DNA of 64,000 nt from Duncaniella muris (GCF_003024805.1 NZ_PUEC01000010.1:1-64000), one strand, 5' to 3'; positions 25,405 through 35,706 are shown, numbered from the stretch's first letter. Notes: generated by a model not told the origin, from the sequence alone. Translations and numbers: made by a program.

Positions 25405-28125
25405 ATGAAACGCAGCCTGTCATTCATCACTTTTCTGATTCTTACAGCCGTAGTTGCCGCCTTTGCCGCGACTCCGTTTTGCCATATCAGACACTATGAT
25501 GAATACGACGGTCTGTCGCAGCGTCAGGTCAAGCAGATTGCCAAAGACAGTGACGGAGTCCTGTGGTTTGCCACATGGAACGGTCTGAACCGCTTTGACG
25601 GCTACAAATTCGAACACATCCGCCCGCAGATCGACGACGAGGCACGCTCCTACTCCGAACGCTTCCGCGACATCAAACCCGCATCGACAGGCGGTCTGTG
25701 GTGCCGTATCGACGACAAAATTCTGTATTTCAACCTCTCCACCCACCGTTTCACCGACATTCATTCACAGCTTGAAAAGAAACTCGCCACGGCCTTCGAT
25801 GTCAGTCAGATACAGACAGCTACTGACGGCCGGACCGTCTTGAAATGCGCCGACGGCCGATATATCCTGCTGTCAGATTCCAACCCGGTCGAATCGGCGG
25901 CCTTTACTGACGAGCGTCCGAAATTGAAATACCACTCGCCCGGCACCCGCAAACTTGGCAATGTCGGCGGCTATCGCAACGAAGACCTCCTCTACTCGCG
26001 CGCCGACTCCACAGGCACCGCCTGGCTCATCACCCGCGACGGCACGGTCCTCTCTGCCCCCTCTGCCGCAGGCCCCTACTCCACGATAGCCCGCATCGAT
26101 GCTCCTGATGGCTCTCTGACCTGCTGTACCATTGATTCAAGAGGCAACATCTGGCTGCGCAGCAACGACGGCGCCTTCTGCCTGACCCTCGGCCAACTCC
26201 CCTACACCTATCTCGCGCATCCTGAGCCCTCGATTGTCCGCGGCTGCGTCCGCGATCCGAAAGGGCGTATCTGGATTTCTTACAGCGACAGCAAAGCCGT
26301 GGCAGTCTACTCTGATCTCAGCGCCGCGCCCAGGTATCTCGGCAGTGACGGACATCTCCACGACTCTTTCGTCAGCTTCGGATCTCCGATCTACTCAATG
26401 TCGGCCGACCCGCAGGGCAACATGTGGTTCGGCAGCAAACCCGACGGCCTGTTCAGGCTCACACCGCAGTCAGCCGACGCTTATTCTGTCACAAACTTCC
26501 GCCACGATCTGGCGAAACCGGGCCTGACACCCGCGGCCAACGATATTTATGACATCATCTTCGACCGTCAGGGCCGCATGTGGCTTGCAACCATGCGCAA
26601 AGGCATCGACTGTGTCCTGAATCCTACATCGGTTGTCCCGGAATTCATCCACCTCGGTCAATTTGCCGACTATCCGCAAAATGCCGTCCGTGTGCGCCGG
26701 CTCGCCATCATAGGCGACAGCCTTATCACCGCCGCCACCACCGGCGGATTTCTCACCGTGGGCCTTCCCGCTGAGAAACGCTTCGACCGCACATCTTTCC
26801 GCCTGCATGTCAGCCGTCCCGGCGACGACTCCTCACTCGGCAACATCGCCGTCATGAACATACTCCCCGATGCCAAAGGCCGGCTCTTCATCGCAACTGA
26901 AAGTGACGGTGTCAACATGCTCCCGCCCGAAATCTCAGCCGACTCCGACAGCGCGCGCTTCGTCCACTTCGACACGCGCACCGGTATGCCCGTTGACGTT
27001 GCCCTCTCGCTTGCCCCGACAGGCAGTGCAGACGACATTCTCGTGGTCAGTAACAAGATGATCTACACCCTTGATCCGCTTTCAGGCCGCACCGTCACCT
27101 ATCCCGCATCATTCTGGCACCGCCACATGCACTTCAGCGAGGCCGCTCCGCTACGGCTCGGCGACAACAGGTGGCTTCTGGGACTTGAAGACGGAGCGAT
27201 CTCGGTCAACCTTGACCGTGCGGACACAGCCTTGCGCCCCGTGCCTCCGGTCATCTTCACCTCCGTAGCCCTCCAAAACCGCCCCGACAGCCTGATTTCG
27301 GCCCGCACGGACAGCATCATCCTCTCGCCTGACGAACGCAATATCACTATCAATTTCGCCGCACTCGACTACGGCTCAACCGAAGATCTGCAATATCAGT
27401 TCTCGATGGACGACAGCGACTGGAACAACCTCGGCACAAACCGCTCGGTGACCTTCCTCGACATGGATCCGGGAGAATATCGCCTGCATGTCCGCTCCTC
27501 CGACAGCTCCGGCAACTGGCTTGACAACACACGAACTCTGACCCTGATCGTCACTCCGACCTTTTGGGAAACGCCCGCGGCCTATGTGCTTTACATCCTC
27601 GCCATCCTCCTGATCATAGTGAGCGTCACTTGGACCATAGTCTACATCCGCAGGATGAAACGCAAGCAGAAAGAACTGCTCGCCGCCTATCTCAGGCTCG
27701 TCGACAGCCACACCGAATCAGCCGAGTTCTCCACTCCGCCTGACAGCGCCCCGCAGCAACAGCAACAGCCGTCGACCGCAACCCTCAGCCCCGCCGATGA
27801 GGCTTTCATGGGCCGCGTCATGGACTTCATCAATCAGAACCTCGGCAACCCCGATGCCGGAATTGACGACATGGCAGCCGCTACAGCCACAAGCCGCAGC
27901 AGCCTGAACCGTAAGATGAAATCGCTGCTCGGCGTGACGCCGGCCGACTTCTTCAAAGAAAGCCGCATCAGCCGCGCGGCCACCCTGCTGAGCGAAACCG
28001 ACCGCCCGATCAAGGAAATAGCCCTCGACTGCGGATTTTCCGACCTGAATTACTTTGGGAAATGCTTCAAAGCCGCCCGCAAAACCTCCCCCACAGCCTA
28101 CCGCCGCGAACACCGGACTGAATAA
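25405..28125 (+). CDS. Membrane sensor with two-component propeller fused to AraC domain, no kinase
   Basis: A 906-residue regulator. A signal/anchor (about 1-21) is followed by a periplasmic propeller built of two-component-regulator repeats (about 28-640; GLSQRQVKQIAKDSDGVLWF, WFATWNGLNRFDG, GRMWLATMRKG), a Y_Y_Y-type Ig domain (about 645-720), one transmembrane helix (about 725-750), a short basic and Gln-rich linker (PQQQQQP), and an AraC helix-turn-helix (about 800-906; LNRKMKSLLGVTPADFF, IKEIALDCGFSDLNYFGKCF). Hybrid two-component systems of this family usually carry kinase, ATPase and receiver domains between the membrane helix and AraC; here only about 50 residues lie there. It therefore looks like a one-component transmembrane regulator, most likely for the adjacent pectin esterases. 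Confidence 0.88.
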   Translation: MKRSLSFITFLILTAVVAAFAATPFCHIRHYDEYDGLSQRQVKQIAKDSDGVLWFATWNGLNRFDGYKFEHIRPQIDDEARSYSERFRDIKPASTGGLWCRIDDKILYFNLSTHRFTDIHSQLEKKLATAFDVSQIQTATDGRTVLKCADGRYILLSDSNPVESAAFTDERPKLKYHSPGTRKLGNVGGYRNEDLLYSRADSTGTAWLITRDGTVLSAPSAAGPYSTIARIDAPDGSLTCCTIDSRGNIWLRSNDGAFCLTLGQLPYTYLAHPEPSIVRGCVRDPKGRIWISYSDSKAVAVYSDLSAAPRYLGSDGHLHDSFVSFGSPIYSMSADPQGNMWFGSKPDGLFRLTPQSADAYSVTNFRHDLAKPGLTPAANDIYDIIFDRQGRMWLATMRKGIDCVLNPTSVVPEFIHLGQFADYPQNAVRVRRLAIIGDSLITAATTGGFLTVGLPAEKRFDRTSFRLHVSRPGDDSSLGNIAVMNILPDAKGRLFIATESDGVNMLPPEISADSDSARFVHFDTRTGMPVDVALSLAPTGSADDILVVSNKMIYTLDPLSGRTVTYPASFWHRHMHFSEAAPLRLGDNRWLLGLEDGAISVNLDRADTALRPVPPVIFTSVALQNRPDSLISARTDSIILSPDERNITINFAALDYGSTEDLQYQFSMDDSDWNNLGTNRSVTFLDMDPGEYRLHVRSSDSSGNWLDNTRTLTLIVTPTFWETPAAYVLYILAILLIIVSVTWTIVYIRRMKRKQKELLAAYLRLVDSHTESAEFSTPPDSAPQQQQQPSTATLSPADEAFMGRVMDFINQNLGNPDAGIDDMAAATATSRSSLNRKMKSLLGVTPADFFKESRISRAATLLSETDRPIKEIALDCGFSDLNYFGKCFKAARKTSPTAYRREHRTE

Positions 28126-28199
28126 CCGCCGCACCTATACAATTGTCTCAATGGCGATTACCTAATTTCATTACAGTACTCGCAGATCATGGAATAAGG

Positions 28200-28238
28200 C
28201 CCCGTTCCCCCAATATTTGTTATGGCCGGGGAACGGGG
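28200..28238. terminator. Bidirectional terminator between the AraC regulator and mutS
   Basis: An 11-bp perfect stem (CCCCGTTCCCC at 28200-28210, GGGGAACGGGG at 28228-28238) lies between convergent genes. A second small hairpin (GATGC-GCTT-GCATC) follows near 28262-28275. Confidence 0.65.
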
Positions 28239-28306
28239 TCTAAGTATGGGGAGCAATGTAGCGATGCGCTTGCATCGTGACTGAACGCCAGTGCCGTTCC
28301 TACTCC

Positions 28307-30925
28307 TTATTTTCCGGTGAGAATGGTGCGGATGTCATGGAGCTTGTTGAGAGCCGCCATAGGGGTCAGGTTGTTGATGTCGAGATCGAGGATCTCATCG
28401 CGGAGCTGGGCAAGCACCGGATCGTCAAGCTGGAAGAACGACAGCTGCATTCCTTCAGCCTCATCGGCTACAGCCGAGAGGTTTCGGCTCACCTGCTCGT
28501 CGCTCTCGCGGTTGACTTTTTCAAGATGGCGGAGCACTTCATCGGCCCTCCTGACAATGGTCTGGGGCATGCCGGCGAGTTTTGCCACATGGATACCGAA
28601 GCTGTGTTCGCTGCCCCCGCGGGCGAGTTTGCGCAGAAAGACAACCTTGCCGTCGATTTCCCGCACCGATACATTATAGTTGACCACCCGGTTAAAACTT
28701 TTTTCCATTTCATTTAACTCGTGATAGTGGGTGGCGAAGAGAGTTTTCGGATGGATGCCACCGTGTTCGTGTATATGCTCCACGATGGCCCAGGCTATCG
28801 AAATGCCGTCGTAGGTCGAAGTACCGCGTCCGAGCTCGTCGAAGAGTATCAGCGACCGCTGGCTCATGTTGTTGAGAATAGAGGCCGCCTCGTTCATCTC
28901 GACCATGAAAGTCGACTCTCCGAGCGAAATATTGTCGCTCGCGCCCACACGGGTGAAAATCTTGTCGACAATGCCTATGTGAGCGCTGTCAGCTGCCACG
29001 AAACTGCCGATCTGGGCCAGGAGCACATTCAGTGCCGTCTGACGCAGGAGAGCCGATTTACCTGACATGTTCGGGCCGGTGATCATCATCACCTGCGTGC
29101 CGTTGTTCGACAGGGAGACCGAGTTGGTGATATAAGGCTCGCCGGGAGGCAGTTCTTTCTCAATCACGGGGTGGCGGGCCTCGACAAGTGAGAGTTCAAG
29201 AGAATCGTCGACCACCGGACGGTTGTAACGGTTTTCGAGAGCCACACGTGTAAACGAGCCGAACACGTCGAGCTGCGCCACCATCTGGGCATCGAGAAGA
29301 ATGGCGGGGATGTATTCACAGAGATCCTGGACCAGAGAGGTGTAGATGCGCTGCTCGATGACAGCTATCTTGTCCTGTGCGCCAAGAATCTTCTCCTCAT
29401 ACTCCTTGAGTTCTTCTGTGATATAGCGCTCGGCGTTCACAAGGGTCTGCTTGCGGATCCATTCGGGGGGCACCTTGTCTTTATGAGTGTTGGTGACCTC
29501 GATATAATAGCCGAACACGTTGTTATATGCCACCTTGAGCGAGGGGATTCCTGTCAGCGCACTTTCACGCTGCTGAAGCTGCAGAAGATAGTCCTTGCCT
29601 TTGTAGGCAATCTCGCGCAGTTCGTCAAGCTCGCTGTCGACCCCTTCGCGGATCACCGGTCCGCGGTTGATGGCCGTAGGCGGATCAGGAGCTATCTCGC
29701 GCTCTATCCGTGCGGCCATTTCGGCGCAGGGATTGAGCTGACGGCCTATGCTTTCCAGCGCGGGCTGGCCCGATGAAAGGCAGATCTCTTTTATAGGCCC
29801 GATCATCGACAAGGCATGGTGCATCTGGATCAGTTCGCGGGGATTGACGCGCCCGGCCGAGACTTTTCCGATCAGGCGTTCCAGATCGCCTATCTGGGCG
29901 AGAGCGTCTTTAAGATCATCACGCTCTGAAGGCTCCCGGAAGAAATATTCCACGATATCGAGGCGCCGGTTTATCTCTCTCGCGTCTTTCAGCGGGAAGA
30001 GCACCCACCGGCGCAGCAGTCGCGCCCCCATAGGGCTTACAGTGCGGTCAATCACGTCAAGGAGGCTTTTGCCGTCATCGCTCATCGACTGGACGAGTTC
30101 GAGATTCCGCACTGTGAACCGGTCGAGCCTGACGGCTTTTTCCTCTTCCACGCGGGCTATCGAGGTTATGTGTGATATGTGGGTGTGCTGTGTGATGTCA
30201 AGATAGTGGAGAATGGCACCGGCGGCAACGACAGCCGATGGCATAGCGTTGATTCCGAAGCCCTTGAGCGAACTTGTCTCGAACTGTTTGAGCAGACGGT
30301 CCATTGCGGCGTCTTCGGTAAAAATCCAGTCGTCGAGCTCGAAGGCAAGATAGTGTTCCGGGAAGCTGTCGGCCAGCAGTTTCTTGTTGCCGCGCTCCAC
30401 GAGCACTTCTTTCGGAGCGAAATTGCCGAGAAGTTTTTCTATATAGTCAGCCGAACCTTCGGCTGCGAGAAATTCGCCGGTCGAAATGTCGAGAAAGGCC
30501 ACCCCGATGGTCTGCTTACCGAAGTTGAGAGCCGCGAGGAAGTTGTTTTCGCGATGGTCAAGCAGAGTGTCGTTGATCGATACTCCGGGGGTGACCAGTT
30601 CGGTGATGCCGCGCTTGACAAGCTTCTTTGTGGTCTTCGGATCTTCCAGCTGCTCGCATATGGCCACCCGCTTGCCGGCCCTGACGAGTTTCGGCAGATA
30701 GGTGTCAAGAGCGTGGTGCGGAAATCCGGCAAGCTCCACATACTGGGCCGACCCGTTGGCCCTTCGCGTAAGGGTTATGCCGAGAATTTCTGACGCGGCT
30801 ATCGCATCTTCGGAAAAAGTCTCATAAAAGTCACCGACCCTGAAAAGCAGAATGGCATCGGGATGTTTCTTCTTCATCTCCATGTATTGCTTCATCAGCG
30901 GGGTCTCAGCTATTTTTTTTGCCAT
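28307..30925 (-). CDS. mutS: DNA mismatch repair protein MutS
   Basis: An 872-residue mismatch recognition ATPase. I choose the ATG at 30925; the longer frame would use TTG at 30946. The N-terminal mismatch-binding domain has [20 protein letters not shown] and the Phe-x-Glu-type motif in [12 protein letters not shown], which stacks on the mispaired base. The Walker A motif GPNMSGKS lies near residue 620, followed by the MutS signature region with [12 protein letters not shown] and a THYHEL segment. The C-terminal end is short and basic. No mutL is visible here. It is transcribed divergently from the SIMPL gene. Confidence 0.96.
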   Translation of the reverse strand: MAKKIAETPLMKQYMEMKKKHPDAILLFRVGDFYETFSEDAIAASEILGITLTRRANGSAQYVELAGFPHHALDTYLPKLVRAGKRVAICEQLEDPKTTKKLVKRGITELVTPGVSINDTLLDHRENNFLAALNFGKQTIGVAFLDISTGEFLAAEGSADYIEKLLGNFAPKEVLVERGNKKLLADSFPEHYLAFELDDWIFTEDAAMDRLLKQFETSSLKGFGINAMPSAVVAAGAILHYLDITQHTHISHITSIARVEEEKAVRLDRFTVRNLELVQSMSDDGKSLLDVIDRTVSPMGARLLRRWVLFPLKDAREINRRLDIVEYFFREPSERDDLKDALAQIGDLERLIGKVSAGRVNPRELIQMHHALSMIGPIKEICLSSGQPALESIGRQLNPCAEMAARIEREIAPDPPTAINRGPVIREGVDSELDELREIAYKGKDYLLQLQQRESALTGIPSLKVAYNNVFGYYIEVTNTHKDKVPPEWIRKQTLVNAERYITEELKEYEEKILGAQDKIAVIEQRIYTSLVQDLCEYIPAILLDAQMVAQLDVFGSFTRVALENRYNRPVVDDSLELSLVEARHPVIEKELPPGEPYITNSVSLSNNGTQVMMITGPNMSGKSALLRQTALNVLLAQIGSFVAADSAHIGIVDKIFTRVGASDNISLGESTFMVEMNEAASILNNMSQRSLILFDELGRGTSTYDGISIAWAIVEHIHEHGGIHPKTLFATHYHELNEMEKSFNRVVNYNVSVREIDGKVVFLRKLARGGSEHSFGIHVAKLAGMPQTIVRRADEVLRHLEKVNRESDEQVSRNLSAVADEAEGMQLSFFQLDDPVLAQLRDEILDLDINNLTPMAALNKLHDIRTILTGK

Positions 30926-31010
30926 ATCATCAGTTGTCAGGCGCAAGGATTTTTTCTTATAACCCTCGCGTCCGTTTATTTTGAAATCAGTATAGAGGAA
31001 AATCGAACTA

Positions 31011-31018
31011 CAAATTTA
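31011..31018 (-). promoter_or_regulatory. -7 element of the mutS promoter
   Basis: On the minus strand this reads TAAATTTG, fitting TAnnTTTG, about 85 nt before the mutS start. No clear -33 box. Confidence 0.45.
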
Positions 31019-31037
31019 CAAATTTTTCCATTCTTTA

Positions 31038-31069
31038 TTGGCGTGATCCGGCAAATAATGCTAATTTTG
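31038..31069 (+). promoter_or_regulatory. Promoter of the SIMPL-domain gene
   Basis: TTG at 31038-31040 and TAATTTTG at 31062-31069 with 21-nt spacing. It is divergent to the mutS promoter. Confidence 0.55.
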
Positions 31070-31128
31070 CCATCCTCACAAATTCAAACATCAATATTAT
31101 CAACTTAACATTTAACTCATCTGCATTT

Positions 31129-31821
31129 ATGAAATCATCTTCTGTTATCTCAGCCGGCATCATAGCCCTCGGCATGGTGATTTCCGGTTTCTGCCTGAAA
31201 GCAGGCATTGACAACATCGCTTTCCGCGACCGCGAAGTGACAGTGCGCGGACTCGCCGAACGTGAGGTCGAAGCCAATCTCGTCACCTGGCCCATCACCT
31301 ATTCACTGGCAGGCAACAATCTTCAGACCATCTATGACCAGGTCAGCAGCAACAATGCCAAAATCGTGAAATTCCTGACCTCAAACGGTATCAGCGATGA
31401 CGAAATTTCAGTCAATCCGCCTGACGCTTATGACGCCACCTCGAACCGCTACCGCTCCGACTCGTTCAGCTACAACTATTCGATCAACTGCACGGTGACC
31501 GTCACTACCACCAAGGTGGCAAAGGTGCGCGAGCTGCTCAACCGCCAGTCTGAACTGCTCAAAGAGGGAATAGCATTCTCCAATTCCTATATCAACTATC
31601 AGTTCACAGGCTTGAACTCCATAAAGCCTGAAATGATAGCCGAGGCCACCAAAAACGCTCGCTCGGCAGCCGACCAGTTTGCAGCCGACAGCGACAGCCG
31701 TGTGGGAAAAATCAAGACTGCATCGCAGGGACAGTTCTCGATTGACGACAGCGACTCCTCGACTCCCTTCATCAAGAAAGTCCGCGTAGTCTCTACGATT
31801 GTCTATTATCTTGAGGACTGA
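31129..31821 (+). CDS. SIMPL-domain (DUF541) protein
   Basis: A 230-residue SIMPL/DUF541-type protein. An N-terminal hydrophobic segment (about 7-24) acts as signal or anchor. It is followed by the typical REVTVRGLAEREVEANLVTW and the C-terminal RSAADQFAADSDSRVGKIKTA, the conserved family segment. Related proteins are periplasmic and oligomeric, of unclear function (linked elsewhere to oxidative stress). Its stop codon lies 6 bp from the convergent PAS gene's stop. Confidence 0.87.
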   Translation: MKSSSVISAGIIALGMVISGFCLKAGIDNIAFRDREVTVRGLAEREVEANLVTWPITYSLAGNNLQTIYDQVSSNNAKIVKFLTSNGISDDEISVNPPDAYDATSNRYRSDSFSYNYSINCTVTVTTTKVAKVRELLNRQSELLKEGIAFSNSYINYQFTGLNSIKPEMIAEATKNARSAADQFAADSDSRVGKIKTASQGQFSIDDSDSSTPFIKKVRVVSTIVYYLED

Positions 31822-31827
31822 TCAGAT

Positions 31828-32178
31828 TCAGCCTCTGTCATAATGGGGCATTTCAGCCGGAATCACCATCGAGATCTCGACAAGTCCGGCAATCCGTCCC
31901 TCAACGCGCCACGGTGTCTGGTAGATCATCTTCCGGACACCGTTTTTTGTAATCGTATATGCGTTTGACTCACCGGTGGCAAGCATATGACGGATCATGC
32001 TTACTGATTTTTCATTATGACACGGAATGAGATTGCGGCCACGCATATCTCCGTGTTTCGAAAATGTTTCGAGTGCCTTTTCATTCATATAGACCACCAC
32101 TCCGTCGGCATCACACACGGTAACGGCACAGTTCATCTGAAAAGCCCAGTCGGGCAGCGATTTTTCAATATTTTCCAT
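31828..32178 (-). CDS. Stand-alone PAS domain protein
   Basis: A 116-residue single-domain PAS protein. I use the ATG at 32178, just downstream of a -7 element, not the upstream start at 32253, whose extra 25 residues (cysteine- and aromatic-rich) do not look like part of the domain. The PAS fold runs nearly full length: VTVCDADGVVVYMNEKALETF, then GRNLIPCHNEKSVSMIRHML and the beta strands IYQTPWRVEGRIAGLVEISM. The segment IPCHNEKS resembles the NCHPxKS-type motif of DUF438-associated PAS domains. No output domain is present, so it may act by binding a ligand or a partner kinase. Confidence 0.75.
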   Translation of the reverse strand: MENIEKSLPDWAFQMNCAVTVCDADGVVVYMNEKALETFSKHGDMRGRNLIPCHNEKSVSMIRHMLATGESNAYTITKNGVRKMIYQTPWRVEGRIAGLVEISMVIPAEMPHYDRG

Positions 32179-32197
32179 GACATTTCTTACTTTACCG

Positions 32198-32205
32198 CAA
32201 AAGTA
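32198..32205 (-). promoter_or_regulatory. -7 element before the PAS gene
   Basis: Minus-strand TACTTTTG fits TAnnTTTG, 19 nt before the ATG at 32178. This supports the shorter start. No clear -33 box. Confidence 0.5.
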
Positions 32206-32249
32206 GTGATTTGCCGCGAATATATAGCCCGGCACTGCCGATGTTTTTT

Positions 32250-32837
32250 TCATCGTCTCTTTGCCAACCTGCGGGCATCCCTACGCTGAAGGCGCTCCTG
32301 ACGGCGACGCTGGCGGCGGTTGAGCATGACGGCCGGAGCGGCATCTCCGGCCTCCTCATCGTCTTCATGCTCCTCGTCTTCATCAAAGGGGCGCGAAAGG
32401 GCTTTGAAAATATTTGCAAGTTTTTCAGGATCATAATCAGAGCCAGCCATTTCCCTGACAGACTCAGGAATGGCATCGGATATTGACTCAGATGACGGCT
32501 CATTTTCAGCACCGCCAGTGACAGTCGCGTCAGTCTGCGGCTTGCGCCTGCGCCTGCGGGCCGCCGCCGAACGGGCCATAGCTTTGTCTATCTCCGGCCG
32601 AAGCAGTGCAAACATCAGCCGCACGGATTCAACCACCGCGCCGGAGGGCAACAAACCCTCGCGCAGATATGACTCCACGCAGCATATCGCCGACTCAGCG
32701 AGAGCATCTGACGGGCTTACAGATGCGAATGACGATCTGATGCGGGCTGAAATCTCATTATAAAATTTTTGCGAGACAGGGAGGCGGTGGGCGGCCGCAC
32801 ATTTTTTGCCCTTTGTGGCAGAAGCAGGTATTTTCAT
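32250..32837 (-). CDS. Basic, low-complexity protein of unknown function
   Basis: A 195-residue protein. Residues about 20-90 form a helical domain (KFYNEISARIRSSF, ALAESAICCVESYLREG, VVESVRLMFALLRPEIDKAM). Next are an Arg cluster (ARRRRRKP), a Ser/Glu-rich part, an acidic run (FDEDEEHEDDEEAG) and a strongly basic end (NRRQRRRQERLQRRDARR). The alternating charge suggests nucleic acid or ribosome contact, but I do not recognise a family. There is no signal peptide. The PAS gene lies downstream on the same strand. Confidence 0.6.
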   Translation of the reverse strand: MKIPASATKGKKCAAAHRLPVSQKFYNEISARIRSSFASVSPSDALAESAICCVESYLREGLLPSGAVVESVRLMFALLRPEIDKAMARSAAARRRRRKPQTDATVTGGAENEPSSESISDAIPESVREMAGSDYDPEKLANIFKALSRPFDEDEEHEDDEEAGDAAPAVMLNRRQRRRQERLQRRDARRLAKRR

Positions 32838-32882
32838 AGCGCATTATAAGAGGTTGTACACTTGTACGGTTAAATTTACGCA

Positions 32883-32890
32883 CAAAGTTA
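32883..32890 (-). promoter_or_regulatory. -7 element before the basic unknown protein
   Basis: Minus-strand TAACTTTG fits TAnnTTTG, about 45 nt before the start codon at 32837. No clear -33 box. Confidence 0.4.
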
Positions 32891-32945
32891 CACCCGCCCC
32901 GCCCGTATTTAGTGCGATAATGCGGAGACAAGCAAAAAAATTTCG

Positions 32946-32953
32946 TATCTTTG
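32946..32953 (+). promoter_or_regulatory. -7 element of the alaS promoter
   Basis: TATCTTTG fits TAnnTTTG, 61 nt before alaS. No clear -33 box. Confidence 0.55.
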
Positions 32954-33014
32954 CAGGTTGTTTGGCCGGAAGGCCCGAAAATATCTGAAAATATCAAATA
33001 AACCACCATAAATT

Positions 33015-35636
33015 ATGCTTACAGCTAAGGAAATACGCGAATCTTTCAAAGAGTTTTTCCGCTCAAAGGGCCATCACATCGTGCCCTCCGCCCCGATGGT
33101 GATCAAGGATGACCCCACCCTGATGTTCACCAACGCCGGCATGAACCAGTTCAAAGATATCATTCTGGGCAATAAAGCCGCGAAATACCAGCGAGTGGCC
33201 GACTCGCAGAAATGCCTCCGCGTTTCAGGCAAGCACAATGACCTTGAGGAAGTGGGTATGGACACCTACCACCACACAATGTTTGAAATGCTCGGCAACT
33301 GGTCGTTCGGCGACTATTTCAAACAGGAAGCCATAGACTGGGCCTGGGAATATCTCGTGGACGTGCTCAAGCTCGACCCGGCCCGCCTCTATGCCACTGT
33401 GTTTGAAGGCGCGCCTGACGAAGGACTCTCTCGCGACGACGAGGCTGCCGGATATTGGGAAAAGCATCTCCCCGCATCTCACATCATCAACGGCAACAAA
33501 CACGACAACTTCTGGGAAATGGGCGACACAGGCCCCTGCGGTCCCTGCTCGGAAATCCACATCGACCTCCGCAGCGATGAAGAACGCGCTCAGACTGACG
33601 GCGCATCGCTTGTCAACAAAGACAATCCTCTGGTGATCGAAATCTGGAACCTCGTGTTCATGCAGTTCAACCGCAAGGCCGATGGTTCTCTCGAATCGCT
33701 CCCAGCCAAGGTGATCGACACCGGCATGGGCTTCGAACGTCTCTGCATGGCTCTCCAGGGCAAGAAATCAAACTATGACACAGACGTGTTCACTCCGCTG
33801 ATCAGCCGCATTGCGCAGCTCTCAGGCAAGGAATACGGCAAAGACGTCAAGATCGACGTGGCCATGCGCGTGATTGCCGACCACGTCCGCACAATCGCAT
33901 TCTCGATTGCCGACAGCCAGCTCCCCGGCAACGCCAAGGCCGGCTATGTGATCCGCCGAATCCTGCGCCGTGCCGTCCGCTATGCCTACACCTTCCTTGA
34001 CCAGAAGCAGGCGTTCATGTACAAGCTTGTCAACACCCTCATCGACTCGATGGGCGAAGCCTACCCTGAAATCGCAGCCCAGCGAGAGCTCATCATGAAG
34101 GTGATCAAAGAAGAGGAAGACTCTTTCCTCCGCACTCTCGACAAGGGTATCGCCATTCTCGACGAGGCCATCAAAAACGCCCGCAAGCAGGGCAAGAACG
34201 AGATTTCGGGCAAAGAAGCCTTTGTGCTTTATGACACCTACGGCTTCCCGCTCGACCTCACCGAGTTGATACTCAAGGAAAACGGCATGACTCTCGACAA
34301 AAAGGAATTCGACGTCGAGATGGAAGCCCAGAAGACCCGTGCCCGCAACGCAGCTGCTGTAGAAGCCACAGACTGGGTGACCGTCAGCGAAGGCGAAACC
34401 GAATTCGTGGGCTACGATGTGACCTCAGCACCCACCCGCATACTCCGCTACCGCAAGGTGACTCAGAAAAACAAGGAGTTCTATCAGATAGTGCTCTCCA
34501 CCACTCCGTTCTATGCCGAAATGGGCGGACAGGTAGGCGACAGCGGATGGCTCGAATCGGCCGACGAAAAGATCGAGATCTACGACACGAAGCGCGAAAA
34601 CGGCCAGGCAGTTCACCTGAGCAAGAAACTCCCTGCCAACGTGGAAGCCGAATTCACCGCCCGCATCAACGAAGCCAACCGCCGCGCTACCGAGTGTAAC
34701 CACACCGCCACCCACCTGCTCCATGCCGCACTCCGCGAAGTGCTCGGCTCACACGTGGAACAGAAAGGTTCTTACGTGTCGCCCGGAATGCTCCGCTTCG
34801 ACTTCTCTCACTTCCAGAAAGTCACTCCTGAAGAACTCCGCAAGGCAGAGCGTATAGCCAACGCCAACGTGCGCAAGGCCATCGCGCTTGACGAACACCG
34901 CCACATGCCGATAGCCGAAGCTCTTGAAATGGGCGCAATGGCTCTCTTCGGCGAGAAATACGGCGAAGAAGTGCGTGTGGTAAGATACGGTGACTCAGTA
35001 GAACTCTGCGGCGGCACCCACGTGCCCAACACCGGCAATATCGGCATGATCCGCATCATTTCCGAATCGAGCATCGCCGCCGGCATCCGCCGTATCGAGG
35101 CAGTGACCGGCGATGTGGCCGAAGACATGATCGACCAGCTTTCAGACAACATGCGTGAAGTCGGCGAACTGCTCCACAATGCCCCTGACGTGCTCCAGGC
35201 TCTCCGCAAGTCTATCGAGGAAAATGCCGAACTGCGCAAGCAGGCCGAAGAATATTTCCAGGAACGCATCCGCAACCTCACAGCCGATGCCATTGCCAAA
35301 GCCGAGACCGTCAATGACATCAGACTCGTGTCGATCACCGGTGTCCGTATGCCCGATGTGGTCAAAGGAATTGCCTTCGGAGTGCGCCAGCAGTCACCTG
35401 AAAAGACTGCGTTTATCGCAGCCACAGTCGACATGGGAGGCAAGCCACTGCTCACCGTGGCTTTCACCGATGACCTTGTCAAGGAAGGCCTCAACGCCTC
35501 AGCGATTGTACGTGAGGCAGCCAAAGCCATCAAGGGTGGCGGCGGCGGCCAGCCCGGATTCGCCCAGGCAGGCGGCAAAGACAAAGACGGCATAGCCCAG
35601 GCATTCCAGGCAATGCACCAGGCCATCTGCAAATAA
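33015..35636 (+). CDS. alaS: Alanyl-tRNA synthetase
   Basis: An 873-residue class II synthetase that charges and edits tRNA-Ala. The N-terminal catalytic domain starts [20 protein letters not shown] and has motif 2-like [17 protein letters not shown] and [11 protein letters not shown]. The editing domain has the metal-binding HTATH (H563, H567) and CGGTH (C665, H669). The C-terminal C-Ala domain carries [14 protein letters not shown]. Length is normal for the family. A strong intrinsic terminator follows 34 bp downstream. Confidence 0.97.
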   Translation: MLTAKEIRESFKEFFRSKGHHIVPSAPMVIKDDPTLMFTNAGMNQFKDIILGNKAAKYQRVADSQKCLRVSGKHNDLEEVGMDTYHHTMFEMLGNWSFGDYFKQEAIDWAWEYLVDVLKLDPARLYATVFEGAPDEGLSRDDEAAGYWEKHLPASHIINGNKHDNFWEMGDTGPCGPCSEIHIDLRSDEERAQTDGASLVNKDNPLVIEIWNLVFMQFNRKADGSLESLPAKVIDTGMGFERLCMALQGKKSNYDTDVFTPLISRIAQLSGKEYGKDVKIDVAMRVIADHVRTIAFSIADSQLPGNAKAGYVIRRILRRAVRYAYTFLDQKQAFMYKLVNTLIDSMGEAYPEIAAQRELIMKVIKEEEDSFLRTLDKGIAILDEAIKNARKQGKNEISGKEAFVLYDTYGFPLDLTELILKENGMTLDKKEFDVEMEAQKTRARNAAAVEATDWVTVSEGETEFVGYDVTSAPTRILRYRKVTQKNKEFYQIVLSTTPFYAEMGGQVGDSGWLESADEKIEIYDTKRENGQAVHLSKKLPANVEAEFTARINEANRRATECNHTATHLLHAALREVLGSHVEQKGSYVSPGMLRFDFSHFQKVTPEELRKAERIANANVRKAIALDEHRHMPIAEALEMGAMALFGEKYGEEVRVVRYGDSVELCGGTHVPNTGNIGMIRIISESSIAAGIRRIEAVTGDVAEDMIDQLSDNMREVGELLHNAPDVLQALRKSIEENAELRKQAEEYFQERIRNLTADAIAKAETVNDIRLVSITGVRMPDVVKGIAFGVRQQSPEKTAFIAATVDMGGKPLLTVAFTDDLVKEGLNASAIVREAAKAIKGGGGGQPGFAQAGGKDKDGIAQAFQAMHQAICK

Positions 35637-35670
35637 GCACATCCTGCATCAGCAGATAAAAATCACAAAA

Positions 35671-35706
35671 AACGCTTCGGACCGACTGTGGTCCGAAGCG
35701 TTTTTT
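35671..35706 (+). terminator. alaS terminator
   Basis: A 13-bp perfect stem (AACGCTTCGGACC at 35671-35683, GGTCCGAAGCGTT at 35690-35702) runs directly into TTTTTT. Confidence 0.93.

Noticed and set aside
30179-30793. A 204-codon plus-strand frame opposite mutS
   Set aside because: It is antisense to the N-terminal part of mutS and shows no signal, domain or promoter.
34808-35632. A 274-codon open frame on the minus strand inside alaS
   Set aside because: It is antisense to the editing and C-Ala domains of alaS and is rich in Ser, Arg and Met without any recognisable motif.
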